Assembly (NCBI RefSeq): GCF_000760735.1
Contig: NZ_JMEX01000008.1
Coordinates: 2,953,535 to 3,017,534 of the forward strand
Reading direction: 5' to 3'
DNA length: 64,000 nt
From: Rhodococcoides fascians A44A
GTDB taxonomy: Bacteria > Actinomycetota > Actinomycetes > Mycobacteriales > Mycobacteriaceae
Below the pieces are notes generated by a model. The model was not told where the DNA came from and searched no databases. It worked only from the letters and a program-made list of their open reading frames with translations. Of the stretch, positions 24,631-32,325 are shown in pieces. Numbering within the stretch: position 1 is the first letter of the stretch; every line of letters begins with the position of its first letter. A program made the translations under genes and the position numbers.

Positions 24631-25362
24631 ATGATCGGACAGACTCGTGACGGAGATGTCGTCACCCTCGAGCTCCAGCGCCCCGAGCGCCGCAACGCTT
24701 TGAACACCCAGCTGTGCGTGGCACTGCGGGAGGGGATCGAGAAGGCCGTCGCCGACGATGCCCGCGTCATCGTCGTCACCGGCCAGGGAACCAGCTTCTG
24801 CGCGGGTGCGGACCTGGACGGCGACGACTTCGCCAAGGAGTTCCCCGAGGCTCTCGAATCGCTGCTCAGGGCGGTCGACGGTGCACCTGTTCCTGTCATC
24901 GCCGCGATCAACGGACCGGCCGTGGGTGCGGGAACGCAGCTCGCGATCGCGAGTGATCTGCGCGTGGTGGCGGACGGTGCGTTCTTCGAGATCCCGTCGA
25001 CGAGGCTCGGCATCGCCGTCAACAACTGGACGATCAAGCGGCTGGCGTCCCTCGCCGGTGGCAGCGTCGCCCGGACGATCCTGATGGGCGGTGAGCGGCT
25101 CGACGCCGACCGCGCCTACACCAGCGGTCTCGCGAACAAGCGCGGCGACCTCGCGGTGGCGATGGAGTGGGCGTCGGCGATCACCGAACTCGCGCCGCTG
25201 GCGCTGAAGCACCTCAAACTCGTCTTCAACGACGACGGCACGCACGACGAGCCGACGCGGGAACAGTGGGACGCGTTCGGTGCCGCGTGGACGAGCGAGG
25301 ACTTGAAGGAAGCGCGGCGCGCGCGCACCGAGAAGCGCAAGCCGAAGTTCCAGGGTCGTTGA
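24631..25362 (+). CDS. echA6: EchA6-like enoyl-CoA hydratase family protein
   Basis: A 243-aa crotonase-fold protein, exactly the length of M. tuberculosis EchA6 (Rv0905) and very similar throughout: LELQRPERRNALN, GQGTSFCAGADLDGD (oxyanion hole), AINGPAVGAGTQLAIASDLR, and the C-terminal EKRKPKFQGR. EchA6 in M. tuberculosis binds long-chain acyl-CoA and shuttles it to FAS-II for mycolic-acid synthesis rather than hydrating it. The catalytic glutamates of hydratases are not both in place. Amt follows after 7 bp. Confidence 0.9.
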   Translation: MIGQTRDGDVVTLELQRPERRNALNTQLCVALREGIEKAVADDARVIVVTGQGTSFCAGADLDGDDFAKEFPEALESLLRAVDGAPVPVIAAINGPAVGAGTQLAIASDLRVVADGAFFEIPSTRLGIAVNNWTIKRLASLAGGSVARTILMGGERLDADRAYTSGLANKRGDLAVAMEWASAITELAPLALKHLKLVFNDDGTHDEPTREQWDAFGAAWTSEDLKEARRARTEKRKPKFQGR

Positions 25363-25369
25363 GGGGCCG

Positions 25370-26701
25370 GTGACACTCGGCGCACCCGACACGGGTGACA
25401 CTGCCTGGCTGCTCGTCTGCACCGCGATGGTGCTGCTGATGACGCCGGGGCTTGCGTTCTTCTACGGCGGCATGGTGCGCGCCAAGAGTGTGCTGAACAT
25501 GATGATGATGAGCCTGTCGGCCATCGCCGTCGTGTGGTTGCTGTGGTTGTTGTTCGGGTTCGGAATGGTGTTCGGTGACGGTGTGCTGGGCGGCTGGATC
25601 GGTAATCCGCTGCAGTTCGTCGGGCTCGGTGATCTGCTGGGCGGAACGTATTCCGGTGACGCCGTGTCGATTCCGCTCGTCGGGACCGTCCCCGGCTTGG
25701 TGTTCGCGGCATTCCAGGCGGGGTTCGCAATGGTCACGGTCGCGCTCATCTCCGGCGCCGTCGCGGACAGGATGCGGTTCGTGCCATGGGTTCTGTTCGC
25801 AGGACTGTGGGCGACGCTCGTGTACTTCCCGGTGGCGCACTGGGTGTTCTCTCTCGACGGACTGGTCGCCGAGACCGGCGGGTGGATTTCGAATGCTTTG
25901 GGAGCGGTCGACTTCGCGGGTGGCACCGCCGTCGAGATCAACGCGGGAATGGCGGGTCTGGTTCTCGCGCTCGTCGTCGGCAACCGTCGGGGATGGCCGC
26001 GAGAAGCGATGCGCCCGCACAATCTTCCCGCCGTCATGCTCGGTGCGGGGTTGCTGTGGTTCGGGTGGTTCGGCTTCAACGCAGGCTCGGCGCTGGCAGC
26101 CGACGGTGTTGCCGCCGTCGCGTTGGTGAACACCCTCGGGGCAGGCGCGATGTCGATGGCGGCGTGGCTCGTCGTCGAGAAGATCCGCGACGGCAAGGCC
26201 ACCTCCTTCGGTGCTGCCTCGGGGGTCGTCGCGGGACTCGTGGCGATCACGCCGTCCTGTACGGCGGTGACGCCGATCGGTGCCGCGGGCATCGGCATCG
26301 CAGCGGGAGCATTGTGTGCGCTGGCCATCGGCCTGAAGTACCGCTTCGGTTACGACGATTCGCTCGATGTCGTCGGCGTGCACCTCGTCGGCGGAATCGT
26401 CGGCACTCTGATGATCGGATTGCTGGCGAGCGCCGACATGCCGGCGGGCGTCGACGGCCTGTTCTACGGCGGCGGACTGCATCAGCTGTGGGTTCAGTTC
26501 GTTGCGGTCGTCGCCGTGATGGCCTACACCGGCGTCGTGACCGCCCTGATCGCACTCGGAATCAAAGCCGTCATGGGTGTGCGTGCGGACGCCCAACACG
26601 AAGCCGACGGGTTGGACGAACACGAGCACGCGGAGTCGGCGTACGACTTCGCCGTCGGTCACGGTGGGTCCAACGGGCCGGGCTTGTTCGGTAAGAAATA
26701 G
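25370..26701 (+). CDS. amt: ammonium transporter (Amt family)
   Basis: A 443-aa channel for NH4+/NH3 with about eleven TMs. Signatures: LLMTPGLAFFYGGMVRAKSV (N-terminal Amt motif with the Phe gate region), DFAGGTAVEINAG (Asp and the first pore His position replaced by Glu-rich EIN), and VVGVHLVGGIVGT (second pore His). The start is GTG 25370, 7 bp after echA6 with GAGG upstream, so the two are likely co-transcribed. No glnK or glnD follows, unlike the usual nitrogen operon. The replaced first pore His is also seen in fungal and some bacterial Amt relatives. Confidence 0.92.
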   Translation: MTLGAPDTGDTAWLLVCTAMVLLMTPGLAFFYGGMVRAKSVLNMMMMSLSAIAVVWLLWLLFGFGMVFGDGVLGGWIGNPLQFVGLGDLLGGTYSGDAVSIPLVGTVPGLVFAAFQAGFAMVTVALISGAVADRMRFVPWVLFAGLWATLVYFPVAHWVFSLDGLVAETGGWISNALGAVDFAGGTAVEINAGMAGLVLALVVGNRRGWPREAMRPHNLPAVMLGAGLLWFGWFGFNAGSALAADGVAAVALVNTLGAGAMSMAAWLVVEKIRDGKATSFGAASGVVAGLVAITPSCTAVTPIGAAGIGIAAGALCALAIGLKYRFGYDDSLDVVGVHLVGGIVGTLMIGLLASADMPAGVDGLFYGGGLHQLWVQFVAVVAVMAYTGVVTALIALGIKAVMGVRADAQHEADGLDEHEHAESAYDFAVGHGGSNGPGLFGKK

Positions 26702-26886
26702 GATGGCGATTACCGGCTCTTGAATCTACGAAATCCGTTCTGTCCCTTTGGGGTAGAACTGATTCACTGTTAACGCTATGGACGTGCCCCGTCTCTCTGT
26801 CGTCCAGTATGCGGACTCGCTCCGCGCCGTAGCTTTGCGCCGCACCCAGAAGGGGTGTGTGAAGCAGACACCGGAAGACGGGGAAC

Positions 26887-27555
26887 ATGAAGATCGGTAG
26901 ATTCGCAGCAACGTCGGCATTGGTCATCGCCGCAATGACGACCGCAATGGGGACGTCCTACGCGGACCCGGCGCCCGCTCCCGCGCCCGTGGGGTGGAAC
27001 GTCACCGCACAGGGTGACCAGGTGCTCGTCGACACCTCCGCAGGGACACTGAGCAACGAGAACAATCATCTGGTCGTCCGCGACGCAGGCGGAGCCCTCG
27101 TCGATTCGGTTCCGCTGTCCATCGCGTTCGAGGGGCTCGCGCACCCTGTTGCCGCGGAGATCGACGGCAACCATGCAGTGCTCACCGCCGACGTGTCGCC
27201 CGCGGCCGCGACGCCGGTGTCGACGCAGATTCCCGGCCTGCAGCAGGTCGACCTTCCCGCTGCAGTCGCAGGCGTCAAGGACAACCTGAGCCTGTCGGCA
27301 TCCGTCGGCGGATTCCTGGGTGCAGCAACGGGACTCGTCGGTGGCTGCCTGCTCGGCGCAGTCGCGGTCGGCGTCGTGTCCGCACCCGCAGCTCTGCTCT
27401 TCGGCGCAGGACCACTCGCGGGCTGCATCGGCGGCGCACTGCTGCTCGGTTCCACGGCATCGCTCGCCGGAACGGCCATCGGCGGTCTGTCCGCACTCGC
27501 CAGCAACGCGGGACCGTTCATCACCCTGCTGAACGCACCGCCCGTCAAGAAGTAG
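26887..27555 (+). CDS. secreted hypothetical protein with glycine/alanine-rich hydrophobic C-terminus
   Basis: A 222-aa protein with a Sec signal peptide (MKIGRFAATSALVIAAMTTA, cleavage near SYADP). The middle domain of about 90 residues (WNVTAQGDQVLVDTSAG onward) is beta-rich. A hydrophobic glycine-rich region at about 135-210 resembles a paired membrane segment with two Cys in SVGGFLGAATGLVGGCLLGA and GCIGGALLLG. Such proteins are common secreted proteins of rhodococci and mycobacteria with no known role. The 185-bp region upstream holds no recognisable gene. A hairpin follows. Confidence 0.8.
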   Translation: MKIGRFAATSALVIAAMTTAMGTSYADPAPAPAPVGWNVTAQGDQVLVDTSAGTLSNENNHLVVRDAGGALVDSVPLSIAFEGLAHPVAAEIDGNHAVLTADVSPAAATPVSTQIPGLQQVDLPAAVAGVKDNLSLSASVGGFLGAATGLVGGCLLGAVAVGVVSAPAALLFGAGPLAGCIGGALLLGSTASLAGTAIGGLSALASNAGPFITLLNAPPVKK

Positions 27556-27567
27556 CTTCTGCGTCTT

Positions 27568-27590
27568 GCTCCGGCCTGCCGGGCCGGAGC
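27568..27590 (+). terminator. hairpin between secreted protein and FHA regulator
   Basis: GCTCCGGCC-TGCCG-GGCCGGAGC, a perfect 9-bp stem, lies 12 bp after the stop of the secreted protein and just before the FHA gene's Shine-Dalgarno (AGGA at 27591). It may terminate, attenuate or simply separate the two. Confidence 0.55.
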
Positions 27591-27601
27591 AGGATGTAGC
27601 G

Positions 27602-28228
27602 GTGAATCCTGGGGAGCAGGACGGTGCGCGCCTTCGATACGACGCCGACGACGGAACACGTCGGGACGTCGCGCTGTCGCCGGAGCTCGGCAGGCTGACG
27701 CTCGGGCGGTCCGTACAGGCGGACGTGTCCTTCCCCGACGACCACGAGGTCTCGCGCCTGCACGCGACGGTCGAATGGATGGGCGGCCACTGGACCATCG
27801 TCGACGACGGGCTCTCCCGCAACGGCACCTTCGTCGGCGGAGACCGGCTGACCGGGCGGCGCCGGCTGCGGCACGGCGACACCATCCGCATCGGCACGTC
27901 GCTGCTGACCTTCCACGACTTCTCCGGCGTCGGCGACGAGGCCACGCGCATCGCATCCGACATGCCGAGTACGCGGTCACTCACCGAGACGCAGCGAGCT
28001 GTCCTCGTCGCACTGTGCAGGCCGTACAAGCACAACGCGACCTTCGCCAACCCGTCGTCCAATCAGCAGATCGCGTCGGAGATCTTCCTCAGCGTCGACG
28101 CCGTCAAGACGCATCTGCGGGTGCTGTTCGCCAAGTTCGGAGTCGAGGACCTTCCGCAGAATCAGAAGCGTGTCAGGCTGGCCGAACGCGCCATGCACAG
28201 CGGGGTCATCTCACAACGCGACCTCTAG
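27602..28228 (+). CDS. FHA-domain protein with C-terminal helix-turn-helix
   Basis: A 208-aa soluble protein starting at GTG 27602 (AGGA 7 nt upstream). Residues about 35-105 form a forkhead-associated domain that binds phosphothreonine: LGRSVQADVSFPDDHEVSR, HATVEW, SRNGTFVGGDRL. Residues about 125-200 hold a helical region with a LuxR-like HTH (SNQQIASEIFLSVDAVKTHL then RVLFAKFGV). This suggests a phospho-peptide-responsive regulator, perhaps downstream of a Ser/Thr kinase not in the window. Its end overlaps the hydrolase on the other strand by 18 bp. Confidence 0.85.
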   Translation: MNPGEQDGARLRYDADDGTRRDVALSPELGRLTLGRSVQADVSFPDDHEVSRLHATVEWMGGHWTIVDDGLSRNGTFVGGDRLTGRRRLRHGDTIRIGTSLLTFHDFSGVGDEATRIASDMPSTRSLTETQRAVLVALCRPYKHNATFANPSSNQQIASEIFLSVDAVKTHLRVLFAKFGVEDLPQNQKRVRLAERAMHSGVISQRDL

Positions 28229-29158
28229 GACGCGCCTCGCCCCATCGTGACGCGAGGCGGGGTCGGCTTGGGCGACGAGCGTGGCCACCGCGTCGGCGAC
28301 CTCACCGGCACGTTCCAGGATGACCATGTGCCCGGCCTTCTCCACGGTCACCATCCGCGCCGCGGGCAGGAAGTCGGCGATGACGCGGGAGTGGCGTATC
28401 GGCGTCATCAGATCGTCGGAGCCGCACAGGACCAGCGTCGGGACCACGGCGAGAGCCGGCAGGTTCTCCGATTCGTCGAATTCGTGCAGCGATCCGAGGA
28501 ATCCCGCCATGGTCACCACCGAGGTGTCGTTCAACATCGCCGACGCCAAGGCGACCACCCGCGGGCTGACGCGTCGCGATCCGCAGCCCGCCGCCCGCAC
28601 GATGGGCGCGCAGATTCCCCTGCTCAGGCGCTTCGACGCGGCCATGACGCTCGGTGCGCGTCGGACAGCGGTGCGGAACATCGACACGACGGGGTGAGCG
28701 AGACAGGCGCCGAGTCCTTCCTCGGCGATGCCGTTCGCGGCGGACGCGATCAATCCGACGCCGACGAGGCGGCTGCCCAGCTCGCCGAGGTGCTGGCGAG
28801 CGTAGGACATGGCGGTCATCCCGCCCATCGAGTGCCCGATCACGACGTATCGGCCGGTGGGGACCAATGCCCTGACCACGGCACCGAGGTCGCGTCCGAG
28901 CTGCTCGATCGTGTACGTCGACGCGTCGGCGGTCGCCGACGAGCCGTGTCCGCGGTGGTCGTAGAACACCATCCGCACCTCGTCGCCCCAGGCCTGCCGC
29001 AGCTGGTCCCGGACGTCGAACCAGGATTCCTTCGCCAGGCAGTGGCCGTGCACGAACACCACGGTGAGCGGAGCATCGCGGCGACCGGTCTCGAACACCG
29101 AGAGCGCAGTGCCGTCGTCGGTCACGACGGTGCTTCGTCCGTAGGTTCGCTCGCTCAT
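28211..29158 (-). CDS. alpha/beta hydrolase
   Basis: A 315-aa hydrolase starting at ATG 29158 with GGAGAT upstream. The fold is clear: VVFVHGHCLAKESW (oxyanion HG), the nucleophile elbow GHSMGGMTAM (Ser about 120), the acid in LCGSDDLMTP, and His in KAGHMVILE. There is no signal peptide, so it is cytoplasmic. An ester or lactone substrate is expected; none can be named. It is divergent from the sigma factor gene. Confidence 0.88.
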   Translation of the reverse strand: MSERTYGRSTVVTDDGTALSVFETGRRDAPLTVVFVHGHCLAKESWFDVRDQLRQAWGDEVRMVFYDHRGHGSSATADASTYTIEQLGRDLGAVVRALVPTGRYVVIGHSMGGMTAMSYARQHLGELGSRLVGVGLIASAANGIAEEGLGACLAHPVVSMFRTAVRRAPSVMAASKRLSRGICAPIVRAAGCGSRRVSPRVVALASAMLNDTSVVTMAGFLGSLHEFDESENLPALAVVPTLVLCGSDDLMTPIRHSRVIADFLPAARMVTVEKAGHMVILERAGEVADAVATLVAQADPASRHDGARRVLEVAL

Positions 29159-29266
29159 GCTGATCTCCGTTTCCGGCCGCTGTGTAGGGCTATTCGCCGA
29201 CGCGTGACTTGCTGTTACGCCCTGATTCATCGTGCGTTTCTTCGCGCGGCAACACAGGAACCCGAA

Positions 29267-29304
29267 GAGGTGAGCGTCGGGCACCGCAGGGGTGGGCTCA
29301 CCTC
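29267..29304. promoter_or_regulatory. inverted repeat in the hydrolase/sigma-factor intergenic region
   Basis: GAGGTGAGC (29267-29275) and GCTCACCTC (29296-29304) are perfect 9-bp arms around 20 nt, midway in the 234-bp divergent gap. It may be an operator or leader hairpin for the sigma-factor gene. The rest of the gap shows no gene. Confidence 0.3.
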
Positions 29305-29392
29305 ACCCTGGGGTGGGTATCGACCAAGCCGCATCCGCCGCAGGATCGAACTACACACAAGGTGCTTCGGTGAGTCAGGGAGGACTTCGGCG

Positions 29393-29965
29393 ATGACGAA
29401 CGACATCGTGGACATGCTCGACACGCGGGTTCCGCTTGCAGTAGGCGGCGATCGACGAGCTCTCGAGGACATCATTGCGCTGGTCAGGCCCAGGCTCGCT
29501 CGTTACTGTGCAACACGTTTGGGCAATCTGGACGTGGCGGCAGACGACGTGGTGCAGGATGTGTGTCTGGCGTTGGTGACGGCTATTCCTAAGTACCGAG
29601 ACATGGGTAAGCCGTTCATGGCCTTCGTCTACGGCATCGCTGCGCACAAGTTGGCCGATGCCGGTCGCAAAGCCACTCTCCGGCGGTCGTATTCGCTGGA
29701 ATCGGTGGTGGACGAGCCGTCCACCGACGACACACCGGAAGAGCATGCCATCGAGGGCGAATTCCGAAGCGAAGCAATGGCGTTGATGGCAACCCTGCCT
29801 CCTCGCCACCGCAAGATCATCCTGATGCGGGTGGTGTGGGGCATGACCGCACCGCAAACCGGTCGAGCGCTCGGGATGAGCGCCGGTGCAGTACGTGTCG
29901 CCCAGCATCGAGCGATGAACCAACTGCGAGCGGAAATGGCGAACTTCGTACTGCTCAGTGCGTGA
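29393..29965 (+). CDS. sigD: SigD-like RNA polymerase sigma factor (ECF-type)
   Basis: A 190-aa sigma factor with region 2 (ARYCATRLGNLDVAADDVVQ; YRDMGKPFMAFVYGIAAHKL) and region 4 (LPPRHRKIILMRVVWGMTA; GRALGMSAGAVRVAQHRAMN). The sequence and layout resemble M. tuberculosis SigD (Rv3414c). The start is ATG 29393 with GGGAGG upstream. SigD orthologues normally sit beside the anti-sigma RsdA. Here the next gene is an unrelated membrane protein, so the anti-sigma factor, if any, is elsewhere or unrecognised. Confidence 0.85.
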   Translation: MTNDIVDMLDTRVPLAVGGDRRALEDIIALVRPRLARYCATRLGNLDVAADDVVQDVCLALVTAIPKYRDMGKPFMAFVYGIAAHKLADAGRKATLRRSYSLESVVDEPSTDDTPEEHAIEGEFRSEAMALMATLPPRHRKIILMRVVWGMTAPQTGRALGMSAGAVRVAQHRAMNQLRAEMANFVLLSA

Positions 29966-29993
29966 AGGTCCGCACTGTGGTTGCCTACTGGGC

Positions 29994-30950
29994 ATGACAC
30001 AGGGGGACGAAGTACGGAAGCGTCGACCGACATCGGCGCAATACGTGGTGGCAGGCAGCGTCGTCGCCTTCGCGGTGGCGGTGTTTCTGCGGTACGTGCT
30101 GACGGAGGCGGGGGCCGCGCAGACCGCTGCGTTCTACGTCGGCATTCCTGCGGTGGTGGCGGTGATCGTAGTGCTGTCCGCTCCGAGTCGAAGCGCCGTC
30201 GGTATCACGATGAAAGTCATCACCGTCCTGCTTCTGATGTCGATGATGCTGCTGGGCGAGGGCTTCATCTGTGTCATCTTCGCGGCCCCGATCTTCTACC
30301 TGATCGGCGGACTCGTCGCCATCGTCGTGGAGAAGATCACCAAGTCGGGACCGGGAGACGACAGGATGCATGCGGTGGCCGTCCCGGCGCTCGTCCTCGT
30401 CGCCGTCGCGGCATCGGAAGGCATCGTGCCCGCGACGACGCTCGACGGTGCGACCACCGTGTCCGCATCCAGGACGCTGAACGCCGACGTGGACGACGTC
30501 GTCGCGGCGTGGGAACGACCACTGGACTTCGGTGGAACACCCCTCCCCGGAGTTCTGTCCTGGGGTTTTCCGGAGCCGCTCGCCGACAGCGGTGGATCGC
30601 TCGAGGTGGGCGCACGTCGAACCGTCACGTTCGCCGGAGCGCACCATCGGCCCCTGCTGGTGTCCGAACACCACTGGGGAGAGCGCACGACCGAGTTGAC
30701 CTTCGAAGTCGTCTCGCGCACAAGCGATTCCGCGCGCCTTGCGGTCGTCGGCGACACCACGCCCATCTCGTCGTGGCTGACGTGGAACGTCGCGGACATC
30801 TCCTGGAGCGCAGTGGATTCGACACACACTGCGGTGGATCTCGAGCTGTCGTACACCCGTGAGCTGGCGCCCGCGTGGTACTTCGGTCCCCTCGAGGACC
30901 ACGTCACCGAACGCGCCGCGGGATGGCTGTTGGACAGCCTGGACCGGTGA
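29994..30950 (+). CDS. membrane protein with C-terminal SRPBCC-like domain
   Basis: A 318-aa protein from ATG 29994 with five hydrophobic segments in the first half (including YVVAGSVVAFAVAVFLRYVL and GEGFICVIFAAPIFYLIGGL) and a soluble C-terminal domain of about 150 residues. That domain starts TTVSASRTLNADVDDVVAAW and has the look of a polyketide-cyclase/START (SRPBCC) fold. The start is 28 bp after the sigma-factor stop and the end overlaps the next gene by 4 bp (GTGA), so all three may be one unit. A role as the sigma factor's membrane partner is possible but unsupported. Confidence 0.75.
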   Translation: MTQGDEVRKRRPTSAQYVVAGSVVAFAVAVFLRYVLTEAGAAQTAAFYVGIPAVVAVIVVLSAPSRSAVGITMKVITVLLLMSMMLLGEGFICVIFAAPIFYLIGGLVAIVVEKITKSGPGDDRMHAVAVPALVLVAVAASEGIVPATTLDGATTVSASRTLNADVDDVVAAWERPLDFGGTPLPGVLSWGFPEPLADSGGSLEVGARRTVTFAGAHHRPLLVSEHHWGERTTELTFEVVSRTSDSARLAVVGDTTPISSWLTWNVADISWSAVDSTHTAVDLELSYTRELAPAWYFGPLEDHVTERAAGWLLDSLDR

Positions 30951-32248
30951 ACATCGACACCGGTCTCTCGGTGGCGGTGCTGCGTTCCTGCGCGGTACTG
31001 GTGCCGGTGCTGCTGGTCGGTGCGTTCTGGGTGGCCTCGTCCGCGCGGGTTCGAGGCGCCGCGTTTCTTGCGATGCTCTGGAATTTCCTGGCTTTACTGC
31101 TGGTGAATGTCGTTGCTGTGCAGAACGGTTGGTGGAGCTTCGGCACCACGGGAACCATGTGGTCGTCGGTGCCCGTCGACGTCGTGCTCGGATGGTCCGC
31201 GCTGTGGGGTGCACTACCGATACTGCTGGCCCGGTGGGTGAACGTGTCGGTCACCGTGTGCGTCCTGATCGCGGCGGACGTGCTCGCCATGGGTAGCCTG
31301 CGGCCGCTGGTGACGCTCGAACGCGCGTGGTGGTGGGGAGAACTGCTGGCCGTGGCTGCCGCACTGCTGCCCGGAGTGCTGCTCGGCACGCTGACGTCGA
31401 ACCAGTGGGCGCTCAGGACCCGCGCGAGCATGCAGGTCGTGCTGTTCGGCGCGGTCCTCGTGTTCGGCCTCCCCACCGTCTCCTTCGAGCTCGCGAACGT
31501 CCTCCTGGCGTCCGATTCCGGATGGTCGACGGTCGGGAACCGGCTCGCGGCCGGCGGCGGTGGCGTCGTGGATTCCCTGTTGCTCCAACTTGCCCTCGTC
31601 GTCGTCGTGATCGCCCTGCGGGCTGTCGCCGATTTCGCGGTGATCGGCGGCGGCACACCGTTCCCGTGGGATCCACCGATTCGGTTGGTCACCACCGGGC
31701 CGTACGCATACGTCGCCAATCCCATGCAGGCGTCCGCCGTCGTGCTCCTGCTGATTCTCGCGGGTCTGTTCCGCGAGCCGTTTCTCGCCGGCGCGGCGTT
31801 GCTCGCGGGCGCATTCGGTGCCGGGCTCGCGACATGGCACGAGAAAGCAGACCTGGTGACGAGGTTCGGGCCTGGCTGGGACGACTACCGCCAGTCGACG
31901 AGGGACTGGATTCCCCGGTGGACACCCGCTCGGATTCCGTCGGCGACGCTCTACGCGTCGGTCACGTGCGACCCGTGCTCGACCGTCTTACCGTGGTTCG
32001 CTCGTCGACGCCCGGTGTCGCTCGAGACCGCGGCCGCCGAGGACCATCCCGAGAGCTTGACTCGTGTGCGTTACGAAGGAGCGGTGACGCTGACCGGGAC
32101 CAGAGCGATCGCGGCAGCGCTCGAACACGTCTCGTTGGGATGGGCCGTGCTGGGCTGGATCCTGCGTGCGCCGATCCTCGGGTGGTTCCTGCAGATACTC
32201 GTCGACGCAGCCGGGGGAGACCCACGCACCGTCAAAGTGCCCGATTAG
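30947..32248 (+). CDS. isoprenylcysteine-carboxyl-methyltransferase-like membrane protein fused to a DCC-type thiol domain
   Basis: A 433-aa protein from GTG 30947. The first about 330 residues carry around nine TMs and end in an ICMT/phospholipid-methyltransferase-like module: LVTTGPYAYVANPMQASAVV, then ATWHEKADLVTRFGPGWDDY. The last about 100 residues are soluble, with LYASVTCDPCSTVLPWF (CxxC) and LEHVSLGWAVLGW. This resembles the DCC/DUF393 thiol-disulfide family (LYDGDCGFC type). The fusion suggests a membrane methyltransferase with a redox partner. It is coupled to the preceding membrane gene. The N-terminal TM bundle (about 1-220) is unassigned. Confidence 0.75.
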   Translation: MNIDTGLSVAVLRSCAVLVPVLLVGAFWVASSARVRGAAFLAMLWNFLALLLVNVVAVQNGWWSFGTTGTMWSSVPVDVVLGWSALWGALPILLARWVNVSVTVCVLIAADVLAMGSLRPLVTLERAWWWGELLAVAAALLPGVLLGTLTSNQWALRTRASMQVVLFGAVLVFGLPTVSFELANVLLASDSGWSTVGNRLAAGGGGVVDSLLLQLALVVVVIALRAVADFAVIGGGTPFPWDPPIRLVTTGPYAYVANPMQASAVVLLLILAGLFREPFLAGAALLAGAFGAGLATWHEKADLVTRFGPGWDDYRQSTRDWIPRWTPARIPSATLYASVTCDPCSTVLPWFARRRPVSLETAAAEDHPESLTRVRYEGAVTLTGTRAIAAALEHVSLGWAVLGWILRAPILGWFLQILVDAAGGDPRTVKVPD

Positions 32249-32325
32249 TCAGGTTTGCGGCTCTGCGTAACAGCATCTGTACTTCGCGTGACGTGGGCGA
32301 CACGTAGCGCTTCTACCTTCCTTGC

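Noticed and set aside
26702-26886. tRNA or riboswitch in the gap before the secreted protein
   Set aside because: No cloverleaf, T-loop or riboswitch consensus is visible in this 185-bp gap; only an ordinary promoter region is likely.
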